Translations under genes and position numbers: made by a program | Part shown: piece by piece, positions 8,257 to 16,725 of the stretch | Layout of the letters: each line of letters starts with the position of its first letter | Position numbering within the stretch: position 1 is the stretch's first letter | The notes under the pieces: model-generated | What the model saw: the letters and a program-made list of their open reading frames with translations, nothing else | Told to the model about the DNA's origin: nothing | Databases searched by the model: none | NCBI GenBank assembly: GCA_039820405.1 | Contig: JBCBQC010000002.1 | Location: 186,001 to 250,000, forward strand | Source: CALLVY01 sp937899855 | GTDB lineage: Bacteria; Bacteroidota; Bacteroidia; Chitinophagales; Saprospiraceae | Direction: 5' to 3' | DNA: 64,000 nucleotides

Positions 8257-8476
8257 ACCGCTCCAAGTGGGAGTAGTTGCTGAGTACCAAGTACCATCCA
8301 CCACCTACCGGCTTAGTATTCCATACGTTTTTTGTATCTTTTGGATGGCAAAGGTCCCCACCATGGGGCATTTGTCTCAACCCAGACAGGAGTAGCCCGG
8401 GCTTTTGCACAACTTAAGGGAGAGGCTACCAGTTTTAAAGTCAGTGGAGCCAATGGGAATTACGAGATTCGTTTTC

Positions 8477-8547
8477 AACCATTTGTACAGATTCCGGTTT
8501 TCTTAGTCAACAGCTACGCCACGCATGGCGAAATAACCATTTGTACA
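8477..8547 (+). repeat. pair of 13-bp direct repeats upstream of the redox genes
   Basis: AACCATTTGTACA occurs at 8477-8489 and again at 8535-8547, start to start 58 bp apart; the second copy lies 66 bp before the ATG and runs into a further TTGTAC, making TGTACATTGTAC. Two identical copies in an otherwise non-coding region suggest a regulator-binding site pair; the regulator is unknown. Confidence 0.55.
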
Positions 8548-8613
8548 TTGTACTGATAGCCAAATCAGTGGGGTCTCGCCATCTACTAGGACCTAAACTC
8601 AACCAACTGAATT

Positions 8614-9966
8614 ATGCACATCGCGATTATCGGAAATGGAATCAGCGGGATTACTGCCGCCCGCTTTATCCGCAAGCTCAGCGATCACCGAATTACCGTC
8701 ATTTCTGCGGAAACCGACCACTTTTTTTCCCGTACGGCCCTGATGTACATCTACATGGGGCACATGCGCTTCGAGGATACCAAGCCCTACGAAGACTGGT
8801 TTTGGGCCAAGAATCGCATCGATCTGCTGCGGGCCTACGTCGAGCGCATCGACCCGGATCAGAAGCAGCTCGAATTGCGCGACCGGGCGCCCCTCCCCTA
8901 CGACAAGCTCATCATCGCTTGTGGCTCGACCCCCAATAAGTTTGGCTGGCCCGGACAGGACCTCGATGGGGTACATGGCATGTACAGCTTTCAGGACTTG
9001 GAGGCCATGGAAAGACATAGCCCGGGGCTCCAACGTGCGGTGATCGTGGGTGGGGGCCTGATCGGTATCGAAATGGCGGAGATGTTTCACTCGCGCCACA
9101 TTCCGGTCACCTTCCTGGTACGGGAGCCGAGCTACTGGAATGGAGTACTGCCGGCGGAAGAATCCCAAATGGTCAATCGGCACATCCGCGAAAATCACAT
9201 CGACCTGAGGCTGGCCACCGAGCTTCGCGAAATTGTTGATGATGGCCAGGGAAAAGCGGGGGCGGTGATTACCGGTGAGGGGGAGCGGATCGACTGTGGT
9301 TTTGTGGGGCTGACGGCGGGGGTACGCCCCAACATCAGCTTTCTGGAAGGCTCGGGGATCGAAACCCAACGCGGCATTTTGGTAGACGAACATTTGCGGA
9401 CCTCGGTACCCGATATCTACGCCATCGGCGACTGTGCCCAGGCCCGCGCACCACGTCCCGGCCGGCGACCCATCGAAGCCATTTGGTACACCGGCCGTAT
9501 GATGGGCGAAACCGTAGCCTACAACATCTGCGACCGGGCCCAATCCTACGACCCCGGCATCTGGTTCAATTCGGCCAAATTCTTCGAAATCGAATACCAG
9601 GTCTACGGCAACGTCCAGGCCCGTCCTCCCGAAAACCACGCGTCGATCTACTGGGAACACTCCGACGGACGCCGGAGCATCCGCATCATCTACGACCGGG
9701 AGACGCTCACCATCCTGGGCTTCAACCTGATGGGTGTCCGCTACCGCCACGAAGTATGTGAAAAGTGGCTGCGCGACCAAGCGCACGTGGAAGAGGTCTT
9801 ACAAAACCTTAGCCTGGCCAATTTTGACCCCGAGTTTTATAGCGAGTACGAAGCGAAAGTCATCGCTAGTTACAACCAACAAACCGGTAAGCAGCTGCGG
9901 CTGCGGCAAAAGCGACGCCTCGACTCCGTACTCCGTTTCTTGCGCGGTGCGACCACTATCTCTTAA
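8614..9966 (+). CDS. FAD-dependent pyridine nucleotide-disulfide-type oxidoreductase
   Basis: A 450-residue cytoplasmic flavoprotein. It begins with the FAD dinucleotide fold (IIGNGISGITAARF), has a central NAD(P)-binding fold (VIVGGGLIGIEMAE, about 147-160) and the second FAD motif VPDIYAIGDCAQ (about 265-276). This is the class of nitrite reductase NirB-type, rubredoxin and ferredoxin reductases. It has no CxxxxC disulfide in the FAD domain, so it is not a thioredoxin or glutathione reductase. The C-terminal 130 residues differ from the usual dimerisation domain. It is followed 21 bp later by a membrane Fe-S protein and probably feeds NAD(P)H electrons to it (inference). Confidence 0.88.
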   Translation: MHIAIIGNGISGITAARFIRKLSDHRITVISAETDHFFSRTALMYIYMGHMRFEDTKPYEDWFWAKNRIDLLRAYVERIDPDQKQLELRDRAPLPYDKLIIACGSTPNKFGWPGQDLDGVHGMYSFQDLEAMERHSPGLQRAVIVGGGLIGIEMAEMFHSRHIPVTFLVREPSYWNGVLPAEESQMVNRHIRENHIDLRLATELREIVDDGQGKAGAVITGEGERIDCGFVGLTAGVRPNISFLEGSGIETQRGILVDEHLRTSVPDIYAIGDCAQARAPRPGRRPIEAIWYTGRMMGETVAYNICDRAQSYDPGIWFNSAKFFEIEYQVYGNVQARPPENHASIYWEHSDGRRSIRIIYDRETLTILGFNLMGVRYRHEVCEKWLRDQAHVEEVLQNLSLANFDPEFYSEYEAKVIASYNQQTGKQLRLRQKRRLDSVLRFLRGATTIS

Positions 9967-9987
9967 CCTTACGCCTCTCCGAACATT

Positions 9988-11841
9988 ATGGAAACCATCA
10001 AGAACATTGGTTTGGGCAGCTTCGTCATTGCCCTTTTTACCTTTATCCTCTCCCTCACCTTCAGCCAACACGTGCTGACGCCCGAGCTCATCGGCGAACG
10101 GGTCAACTCCTACCGACAGGAGGTGCTGCTCGAACAGGCCGCCCCGATGTTGGGTAAAACCTACACCAGCAACCTGGCCTTTATCCAGGACCTCCAACCG
10201 GTACTGGAAGCCACCCGTCAGGCCATCGAAAAGAAAGCGGGCATCGACCCAGAAAATGGGGTCTGGAACGCCGTCTACCTACCGGAAGGCGCCAGCGAAT
10301 GGGAATACCGCATGGGCGACGGCGACATCAAGGGCTACCTCTTTTCCCTCACCAAGTACTCCGCTACGGGGCTGCTACCCGGCAATACTTGGCTATTCTT
10401 TGCGCTGAGTATGGTACTGGCCGTACTGGGTGGACTGATGTACCTCCTTCCCGATCTGCAGCTGATTCCGGGCATCAAAAACAATGGCATCTACCTCAGT
10501 CACGCCACTCGGGGCGTCACCTTACAGCTTCGGTTGATTTTTCTGGGCGCCGCCGCCATCGCTTCCGTTCTCGTGGGCGTCTACAAGGCGCTCCTGCCCG
10601 CCATCCTCACCATTCTGGCCGCCGCCTTTATCATCTTCCGCATCTTCCAGACCAACCGCCAAAAAAATATCAAAGGACAGCATTCTCGTACCGTCACCGC
10701 CACCAAGGGGCTGGGACTAATCGGCTTGGCCATGGGCATCTTCCTAATTGGCTTTTACGTCCTGCTTTATTTTTTCCCCCAGTACATCACCAACTGGACC
10801 CTAATGCTCGACCCCATTAGCGAATCCCTCAGTGGCAATCCCGCGAGCCAGTGGTTCCTCTACGGCTTCCTCTACACCGTGGTGATGCTGGTGATGGGGA
10901 TTCGGATGCTCATCAAGTACCGGCACAACCGCTACCAATTGGTGCGGACCAGTTCGGTGATCTTTTTCCAGACGGCCTTTGCCTTTTTGATTCCCGAGTT
11001 CCTGGTTAAGCTCAATCAGCCCTATATGGACCTCAAAAACGCCTGGCCCCTGGACTACGATTTTTACTACGACTACAACATCAACTCGATGGTGGGGCAA
11101 GGGCAGGAATTTGCCATTGCGGGTTGGGCCACCAGCGTAGGCACCATCATGTTTATTTGGGGAGTGGTACTCACCCTGATGGTGGTGCCATTGTTTACCT
11201 ATTTCTACGGCAAGCGCTGGTACTGCTCCTGGGTCTGTGGCTGTGGGGGATTGGCCGAAACACTGGGCGATCCCTACCGACAGCTTTCGGATAAGAGCCT
11301 CAAGGCCTGGAAGGCGGAACGTTACATCATCCACGGGGTGCTCGTCTTTGCCATCGTCATGACGGGAATGGTGCTGTACACCTACTGGACGGGCAGTTCG
11401 CAGATTCTATCTTTCGACAGCTACCGCGTGCGCTCCTGGTACGGCTTCTTTATTGGCTCCATGTTTTCGGGCATCGTGGGGACGGGGTTTTACCCCATCA
11501 TGGGCAACCGGGTGTGGTGCCGGTTTGGCTGCCCACTGGCCGGTTTGATGGGCATCGTACAGCGCTTCCAGTCGCGCTTTCGGATCACGACTAATGGGGG
11601 GCAGTGCATCTCCTGCGGCAACTGCTCGACCTACTGCGAAATGGGCATCGACGTTCGGGCTTACGCCCAGCGGGGCCAGGACATCGTACGGGCCTCCTGC
11701 GTGGGTTGTGGCATCTGCTCGGCGGTTTGCCCCCGGGGCGTATTGCGTTTGGAAAACGGAACGGCAGACATCGCCCAGCGGACCACCGAGGTACGGGCCC
11801 TGCACATCACGCCCGAGGGGGGCATCAAGCTGGTGGGATAA
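9988..11841 (+). CDS. polytopic membrane 4Fe-4S protein, NapH/NosR/CcoG-like
   Basis: A 617-residue integral membrane iron-sulfur protein. An N-terminal helix (about 8-26) is followed by an extracytoplasmic segment of about 100 residues, then about nine hydrophobic helices. Two cysteine motifs typical of NapH/NosR membrane domains follow: CSWVCGCGG from residue 413 (the usual Pro after the second Cys is replaced) and CRFGCP at 511-516. At the C-terminus are two ferredoxin-type clusters, CISCGNCSTYC (540) and CVGCGICSAVCP (571). NosR and NapH pass electrons from quinol or cytoplasmic donors to periplasmic enzymes. No FMN-binding NosR domain is visible and no terminal reductase is adjacent, so the acceptor is unknown. 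Its end overlaps the convergent acetyltransferase gene by 17 bp. Confidence 0.87.
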   Translation: METIKNIGLGSFVIALFTFILSLTFSQHVLTPELIGERVNSYRQEVLLEQAAPMLGKTYTSNLAFIQDLQPVLEATRQAIEKKAGIDPENGVWNAVYLPEGASEWEYRMGDGDIKGYLFSLTKYSATGLLPGNTWLFFALSMVLAVLGGLMYLLPDLQLIPGIKNNGIYLSHATRGVTLQLRLIFLGAAAIASVLVGVYKALLPAILTILAAAFIIFRIFQTNRQKNIKGQHSRTVTATKGLGLIGLAMGIFLIGFYVLLYFFPQYITNWTLMLDPISESLSGNPASQWFLYGFLYTVVMLVMGIRMLIKYRHNRYQLVRTSSVIFFQTAFAFLIPEFLVKLNQPYMDLKNAWPLDYDFYYDYNINSMVGQGQEFAIAGWATSVGTIMFIWGVVLTLMVVPLFTYFYGKRWYCSWVCGCGGLAETLGDPYRQLSDKSLKAWKAERYIIHGVLVFAIVMTGMVLYTYWTGSSQILSFDSYRVRSWYGFFIGSMFSGIVGTGFYPIMGNRVWCRFGCPLAGLMGIVQRFQSRFRITTNGGQCISCGNCSTYCEMGIDVRAYAQRGQDIVRASCVGCGICSAVCPRGVLRLENGTADIAQRTTEVRALHITPEGGIKLVG

Positions 11842-12376
11842 AATCTTCGCGCAGTATGCCGTATTGCCACTCGTCGACCCAGGCTTGGTCGGCGGTATCG
11901 TAGCAGGATTTACGGGACCGCCCCTCGCGGTGAAAACCCAGGCGCTCGACCAGGCGGATGGAGGCCGCATTGCGCAGGTCGATGTAGGCCATGAGTTTGT
12001 GGGTGAGCGTGGTGGTAAAAAGGGTGCGCAGCAGCAATTCACCACACTGCTGGGCCAGGCCCCGACCGTGAAATTGGGGAGCTAAGGTGATTCCCAACTC
12101 GCCAATGCGGGGTTCTTCGGCCCAAAATAGCAGGGCACAATCCCCAATCAATTGTCCTTCCGCCCGGCTCTCCATACCGATTTGCATCCACTCGCCCGCC
12201 CGACTCAGATCGATATTTTGTTGCGATTTAATAAAGTCGCGCGACTGGCGTTCGCTGAGGGGTTCGAAATCCTGGTAGCGACAGAGCTGGGGATCGGCGC
12301 GGTAGGCGTGGAAAACGGGCAGATCGCTTTCCTGCAGGCTACGCAGGCGAAGGGTGGGGCTTTCGGCGATAATCAT
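11825..12376 (-). CDS. GNAT family N-acetyltransferase (RimJ/RimL type)
   Basis: A 183-residue cytoplasmic acetyltransferase. The acetyl-CoA-binding motif appears as LGITLAPQFHGRGLAQQ (Q/R-x-x-G-x-G/A equivalent GRGLAQ) and the C-terminal NAASIRLVERLGFHREG segment is typical of RimJ/RimL and spermidine-acetyltransferase-like members. The substrate is unknown. It is the last gene of a leftward series and lies 11 bp after the preceding stop codon. Its 3' end overlaps the convergent membrane Fe-S gene. Confidence 0.9.
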   Translation of the reverse strand: MIIAESPTLRLRSLQESDLPVFHAYRADPQLCRYQDFEPLSERQSRDFIKSQQNIDLSRAGEWMQIGMESRAEGQLIGDCALLFWAEEPRIGELGITLAPQFHGRGLAQQCGELLLRTLFTTTLTHKLMAYIDLRNAASIRLVERLGFHREGRSRKSCYDTADQAWVDEWQYGILREDFIPPA

Positions 12377-12387
12377 GGATCGTATTT

Positions 12388-13908
12388 CTAAAAGTTAATT
12401 TTTTCCAGGCGCCAGTTGAGTGACTTGGTTTTTCGAGTGTACTCCACCAGGCAAACGTATCCGGGCTTGGCGCGCAGCACAGAAACGTCCTTGCCCTTCG
12501 TCGACAGCGAGACCTTATCGTAGGAATAGGCTTCTCCCGTGTGGGTCACCCCGCCAAAGATCAATTCGTTTTTGGCTCCCTTTTTCTTTTCAAAGTTGAC
12601 GTAGCCAATTGTAAAGTCACCGGGCGTACTCAAGTGCTGCAGAAAAGTAAAGTCGAACCAGCCGTAGTAGTCCATCATCATCCCAATTTGGGTAGAATTA
12701 CCGATGGGTAATTTTCCCGCTAAGTAGCTGTTTTGGGACTTCTCGACCACTTCCGCGCGTTGGAGCTTAAAATCCTTATCCATCTCGAAGATAAGCATAT
12801 CCTTGACCTTATAAGCCGATCCACCCCGACTGTTGGTGACCATGGAAAGTGCGGTGAGTCCGGCATTCATCCCGTACTGTTCGCCGATTAGGTAGGTTTC
12901 GCCCGCCGGACCGGCGACGAACTGGTGAAAAAAGATATTGCCGTAGTCCTCGCTTTCCTCTTCCGCATTGTCGATTTGGAAATCCTCCTCCCAGGACAGG
13001 CGATAATCGCGAAGGACCTCCCCCTTCCGGTTCAACACAATCTTGGTCAAACCCTCGCTTTTGGTGGTGACTTTGGTGCCCTCATCGTGGTAGAGGCCGT
13101 AGAGCAAAATGTTTTCCCCATCCGGTGCCAAAACCCCATTGATGATCCGAACGTTATAGCCTTCGGCCATCAGATCCGTTGAAAATAGGCGCTCTCCCGA
13201 GCGAAGACTAATGCCCTCCAGGATAAAGCGCGTATCCTTAGCACCGAGCAATTTGGGTCGGGAATTGACCACGTTGATCAAGATGGTATCAATGTGACAG
13301 AGGTACAGGGCCGACTCCACCTCTTTGGTACTTCCCTTGAGCGTCCAGCCCTTTTCCCCTTCATCAAGGGGAAAATACTTCACCTTGTAGCTCATCTTAT
13401 CGTATTTCTTGGGCAAATACTCCAAAAAGCCATAACCCGGAATGGCGGCGGTCCCGTAGGTATTAAAGCTCCCGACCTCCCGACCGTACATGGCCATCTC
13501 GTTACGGTCCTTAAAGCCCACACTCCGCGAGAGAACGCTTTCTCCTTGAAAGTTGTACGCCTTGAACTGTAACTTTTTGTTTTTGCTGTCCCAAAATTTG
13601 AAGAGAATGGCCTCCCCATTCGAAACGGCCTGAGCCAGACTGAAAGAATAATCGCGCGTCATCCGCTTGGTCATGACGACGTTGAGCTCCGGATCAATTA
13701 CTTTTAACTCGAAATTAGCCATTCCCTTTTTCCCACGGTCCGTTTTGTAGAACATGTAGTAGCCCGTCACCTGATCGTCCTGGGTGATGGCTCCGACGTT
13801 GCGCAGTTGAACCTTCAAAACGCCATCGAACGCTTTGGATTGCGCCCGGAGGGCAGCCTGACTAGTGAGCAGCAGGAATGCGATCAATACGAATGTTAGA
13901 TTTTTCAT
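12388..13908 (-). CDS. secreted protein of unknown function
   Basis: A 506-residue exported protein. Residues 1-22 are a signal peptide (LIAFLLLTSQAALRAQ). The remainder is a beta-rich sequence with repeated strand-turn patterns and no recognisable catalytic motif (possible match to the Bacteroidota DUF6770 group, from memory only). It lacks a T9SS sorting tail and a lipobox, so the likely location is the periplasm. It sits 18 bp after the M48 protease gene and 11 bp before the acetyltransferase, so it is probably co-transcribed. Confidence 0.75.
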   Translation of the reverse strand: MKNLTFVLIAFLLLTSQAALRAQSKAFDGVLKVQLRNVGAITQDDQVTGYYMFYKTDRGKKGMANFELKVIDPELNVVMTKRMTRDYSFSLAQAVSNGEAILFKFWDSKNKKLQFKAYNFQGESVLSRSVGFKDRNEMAMYGREVGSFNTYGTAAIPGYGFLEYLPKKYDKMSYKVKYFPLDEGEKGWTLKGSTKEVESALYLCHIDTILINVVNSRPKLLGAKDTRFILEGISLRSGERLFSTDLMAEGYNVRIINGVLAPDGENILLYGLYHDEGTKVTTKSEGLTKIVLNRKGEVLRDYRLSWEEDFQIDNAEEESEDYGNIFFHQFVAGPAGETYLIGEQYGMNAGLTALSMVTNSRGGSAYKVKDMLIFEMDKDFKLQRAEVVEKSQNSYLAGKLPIGNSTQIGMMMDYYGWFDFTFLQHLSTPGDFTIGYVNFEKKKGAKNELIFGGVTHTGEAYSYDKVSLSTKGKDVSVLRAKPGYVCLVEYTRKTKSLNWRLEKINF

Positions 13909-13926
13909 CAGCTATGAATTGTTGTT

Positions 13927-15381
13927 TTAAAATGAGTCGAAAATACTGTTCGGCCACCGCTGGGTAAAATCGCTCCAGCCCGCTGGTTGGTCCGCAAAGC
14001 CCCCTTCCAAGGCCTCGAGCTTGAGTGATAGCGCCGTCTTGATTTCGGTATTCCGTAAGCGGGGTAGCGTGGCCATTCCCCATTGCTGAGCGATGCTCTT
14101 CAGTTCGGAATAAGATAGGTGGTCCAGGAAAGTAGCCAAGCGAAAGGCGCCGTCCCGCATGCTTCTTACACTTGGTGGAGGAATCCGTTTGGAGTACTCG
14201 TGGGCCTGGCGCGCCCAGCACAGATCGATCAGCGTATGGGCGATGATGGCCCGAGCGTAGCGATGGTCGGGGTTTTGCCCCAAAATTTCGAGCCCCCCCA
14301 AGAGGGCCGCAAAGGAATTCCGGGTTTGGTAATGGTAGCGCAGGAGGTCCAGCTCCATACTGGGGTGCCAGTTGCAGAGATCGTCCCGGAAGGAGGACGA
14401 ATCGCTCGGGGGTAGGAGCGCACGCACTTGGCGAATGCGCTGTTCCAATTTGGGATGCGTACGTAGGGCGGGATCGTCCACTTCCGATGGCTGGACCAGC
14501 GAAAGACCGCTGAGTTGGGACTTTCCCCAATGCTCGCGCCAGGGAAAGTCGGGAAAATCGAACCAGGTTTCCAATGGGGGTACCGTATACTTGGGACGGT
14601 CGATGACGGCCAGGGCCTGGAGGGCAGCCAGGGCCGCACTCGGCGCAAAACCCGCATTGAGGAAGAAAACGAGGCCCAGTGAATCGGTCTGCAATTCATG
14701 CTCCCGACTGTGCTGGTTCAAATTTAATTGGTGGTTGCCCAACCAACTGAGGAGCTCGCGGTTGGCAAATGCCTTGCCCTTGCGGGACGCCTTGGCTTTC
14801 TTCTTGGTGGTCTCACTATTCAGAAATTCGATCCGTCCAAAGATCCGTTGGTTGACGTGGTTCAGGTGGTAATGCGCCAACTCGTGGGCCATCACGAAGG
14901 CCAGTTGTTCGGTACTGCGCAAGCGGTAGGCCAGGGCCAAGTGCAGCAACATCGTTCCCTCCCCCAGACAGCTGGCGTTGGGTATCGTCGACCGGTAGAG
15001 CAAAAAGCGAACCCGGTCTTCTTCCTTGATGTCGTTGTGGTCCAACAGACGCTGCGCCAGTTCGTCGACCAACAACTGCAAGCTATCGTACCACAGAAAA
15101 GCTTCGTGATCCAGTAGGTCGCTCTGGTAAGTCATCCGGCGTTCGAAAGCCGCCCGTTTGTCCTTCAGGAAGGGCTCTTCCAGCTCAGCGATGTCCACCG
15201 ACAATTGACGTTTCCAATCGGCCGCAATTCGCGACTTCTGGTTTTCGTCTTCCAGCGGAGGGGGGAACTGATCCTTGGAAAATTGGTGAGGGCAGGAATA
15301 CTCCGCGGGAATGGGTTCCTGAGCCCCGATAAGGTTGCCGTACCAGATGGTACAGAGTAGCAATACGATTTTAGTTTTCAC
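13927..15381 (-). CDS. M48 family zinc metalloprotease, secreted
   Basis: A 484-residue protease with a signal peptide (residues 1-20). The zincin motif HELAH is at about 166-170 (VMAHELAHYHLNH), and the third ligand region reads REHELQTDSLG (E229-xxx-D233), which is the BepA/Oma1/YfgC arrangement of M48. In this family such proteins act in the periplasm in outer-membrane protein quality control. The N- and C-terminal parts (1-90 and 330-484) are not recognised; the C-terminal part is helical and could be TPR-like. The start codon is GTG at 15381; no ATG is nearby. It is part of a leftward operon. Confidence 0.88.
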   Translation of the reverse strand: MKTKIVLLLCTIWYGNLIGAQEPIPAEYSCPHQFSKDQFPPPLEDENQKSRIAADWKRQLSVDIAELEEPFLKDKRAAFERRMTYQSDLLDHEAFLWYDSLQLLVDELAQRLLDHNDIKEEDRVRFLLYRSTIPNASCLGEGTMLLHLALAYRLRSTEQLAFVMAHELAHYHLNHVNQRIFGRIEFLNSETTKKKAKASRKGKAFANRELLSWLGNHQLNLNQHSREHELQTDSLGLVFFLNAGFAPSAALAALQALAVIDRPKYTVPPLETWFDFPDFPWREHWGKSQLSGLSLVQPSEVDDPALRTHPKLEQRIRQVRALLPPSDSSSFRDDLCNWHPSMELDLLRYHYQTRNSFAALLGGLEILGQNPDHRYARAIIAHTLIDLCWARQAHEYSKRIPPPSVRSMRDGAFRLATFLDHLSYSELKSIAQQWGMATLPRLRNTEIKTALSLKLEALEGGFADQPAGWSDFTQRWPNSIFDSF

Positions 15382-15457
15382 GAGCGCTTTTTGTGCAGTA
15401 TTTTTTGATTACCCTCGTAAAATACGATTTTTTTGACTGCTTTACACGTATCGCAAG

Positions 15458-16723
15458 CTATTTGTCGACTTTTCGCTTCCAATACGGCCGCCACAAGCCC
15501 CAAAGCCCCACGAGCAACACCAAACCCAGCCCCACCGACAGCCCCACCAAAGCCCAGGGCTGCCGCCACTCCCGCTCCCACAGCTCCGCCTCGGCCGACA
15601 AGGCCGCCACCTTGCCCCAGGCAATGAACGCATCCGCCATCGGCAATCCATTCCCCAAATACATCCGCTCCGTTCCCCACCAACGCCCCATGCCAAAGCC
15701 CTCCACCGCCGCCGCCAAACCTCGGTACACCTCCCCCTCCCCGTAACGTGCCATGACGCGCATTCCCACGATCGAAGCCGCCCCGCCAATGTCCCACAAC
15801 ACCGGCCCCGAGTCGATATCCCCGGCACCGTAAGTGCCCCGGGGATACTCCCGCAAACCCGGTAGGCCCAAACGCTCCTCTAAAAACTGCGTACGGTACC
15901 GTTCAAACTGCGCCCGTCCGAACCCCGGATCAATCTCGTGCAAAAAATCGATCATCAAACTTTGGGAGGAACCCCGCGCGCCCTCCCGCGGGTGGCCGCT
16001 CAGCGGCTGAGCCGAATGGGGAATCAGGCCACTAGCGGGATCGAGCCGGCTTTGGACCCGATCCAACCAGTCGCGTCGCAAACGCTCGTAACGGGGTGGA
16101 AATAGGCGATCGTGTTGCCCCAGAGCGGCCAGGGCCACCACATTGTCGGCGGGCCACACCGCTCCGTGGTAGGATTCCAGGTAGGGACTCTCCGAAGCCT
16201 CCAGGGCCCGGGCAATGGCCTGGCAGTGGTATTGGAATTCGGCTACGCTACTGGAATCCCGCTGGGCCGGAGATAGTAACCGAAGCCGCTGCGCACGCAG
16301 GTAGTTCGTCCAGCCCCGATAAAAGACGCCGTGAGCCAGGGGCAGATCCGCGGGAAAGATCCGGCGTGCGTACTCGGAGGTCAACTCTGCGAGGGTCCAG
16401 TCGATTTCCGCCAAGCCTTCGGTGAACCGGAGATCGTCGGAGGGCAAGCCAGCGAGCCAATCGCACCAGCTGAGGCCGTACAGCACCTGGATAAAGACAA
16501 AGCCTTCGGGATAATAGCCTTGCATCTCGACCCCCGCCCCCCGGTGGAGCGCCTGCTTAAGAAATTGCAGTTGCCCGTACACCCGACTGCGGAGCTCCGT
16601 CCGGTCCGATTCGCGTATTTTGATTTGGTGCTGGACCACCCAATTAAGCCGCCCCAAATAGAAGAGCAGAAAGCCAGCCAGCAGGGTCAGCAGGCCACGA
16701 ACCAGTCCCTTGAGGGAAAACAC
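15458..16723 (-). CDS. membrane-anchored protein of unknown function, possible alpha/alpha-barrel
   Basis: A 421-residue protein with one hydrophobic helix at each end (about 8-24 and 390-411) and a large soluble part between them that would face the periplasm. The soluble part is helix-rich with Trp/Gly/Asp signatures (SYHGAVWPADNVVALAAL, YGAGDIDSGPVLWDIGG) that resemble six-hairpin or linalool dehydratase-type alpha/alpha-barrels; this is an inference from pattern, not a family match. The start is a GTG two bases after the stop of the nucleotidyltransferase gene, which implies translational coupling and perhaps a role in glycan or lipid metabolism. Confidence 0.72.
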   Translation of the reverse strand: MFSLKGLVRGLLTLLAGFLLFYLGRLNWVVQHQIKIRESDRTELRSRVYGQLQFLKQALHRGAGVEMQGYYPEGFVFIQVLYGLSWCDWLAGLPSDDLRFTEGLAEIDWTLAELTSEYARRIFPADLPLAHGVFYRGWTNYLRAQRLRLLSPAQRDSSSVAEFQYHCQAIARALEASESPYLESYHGAVWPADNVVALAALGQHDRLFPPRYERLRRDWLDRVQSRLDPASGLIPHSAQPLSGHPREGARGSSQSLMIDFLHEIDPGFGRAQFERYRTQFLEERLGLPGLREYPRGTYGAGDIDSGPVLWDIGGAASIVGMRVMARYGEGEVYRGLAAAVEGFGMGRWWGTERMYLGNGLPMADAFIAWGKVAALSAEAELWEREWRQPWALVGLSVGLGLVLLVGLWGLWRPYWKRKVDK

Positions 16724-16725
16724 GG

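Larger units (their letters stand above)
8232..8613. other. 382-bp intergenic region before the redox gene pair
   Basis: After the weak terminator the region contains TATCTTTTGG (8334-8343), near the -7 consensus but lacking a clear -33 partner, and two copies of AACCATTTGTACA (see the repeat entry). A 74-codon ORF at 8332-8556 shows no recognisable motif and is probably not a gene. Confidence 0.4.

Noticed and set aside
8332..8556. 74-codon ORF in the gap before the flavoprotein gene
   Set aside because: No recognisable motif or signal, and the repeats AACCATTTGTACA fall inside it, which suits regulatory DNA better than coding sequence.
8599..9786. 395-codon minus-strand ORF opposite the flavoprotein gene
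   Set aside because: Shadow of a gene with clear FAD and NAD(P) motifs.
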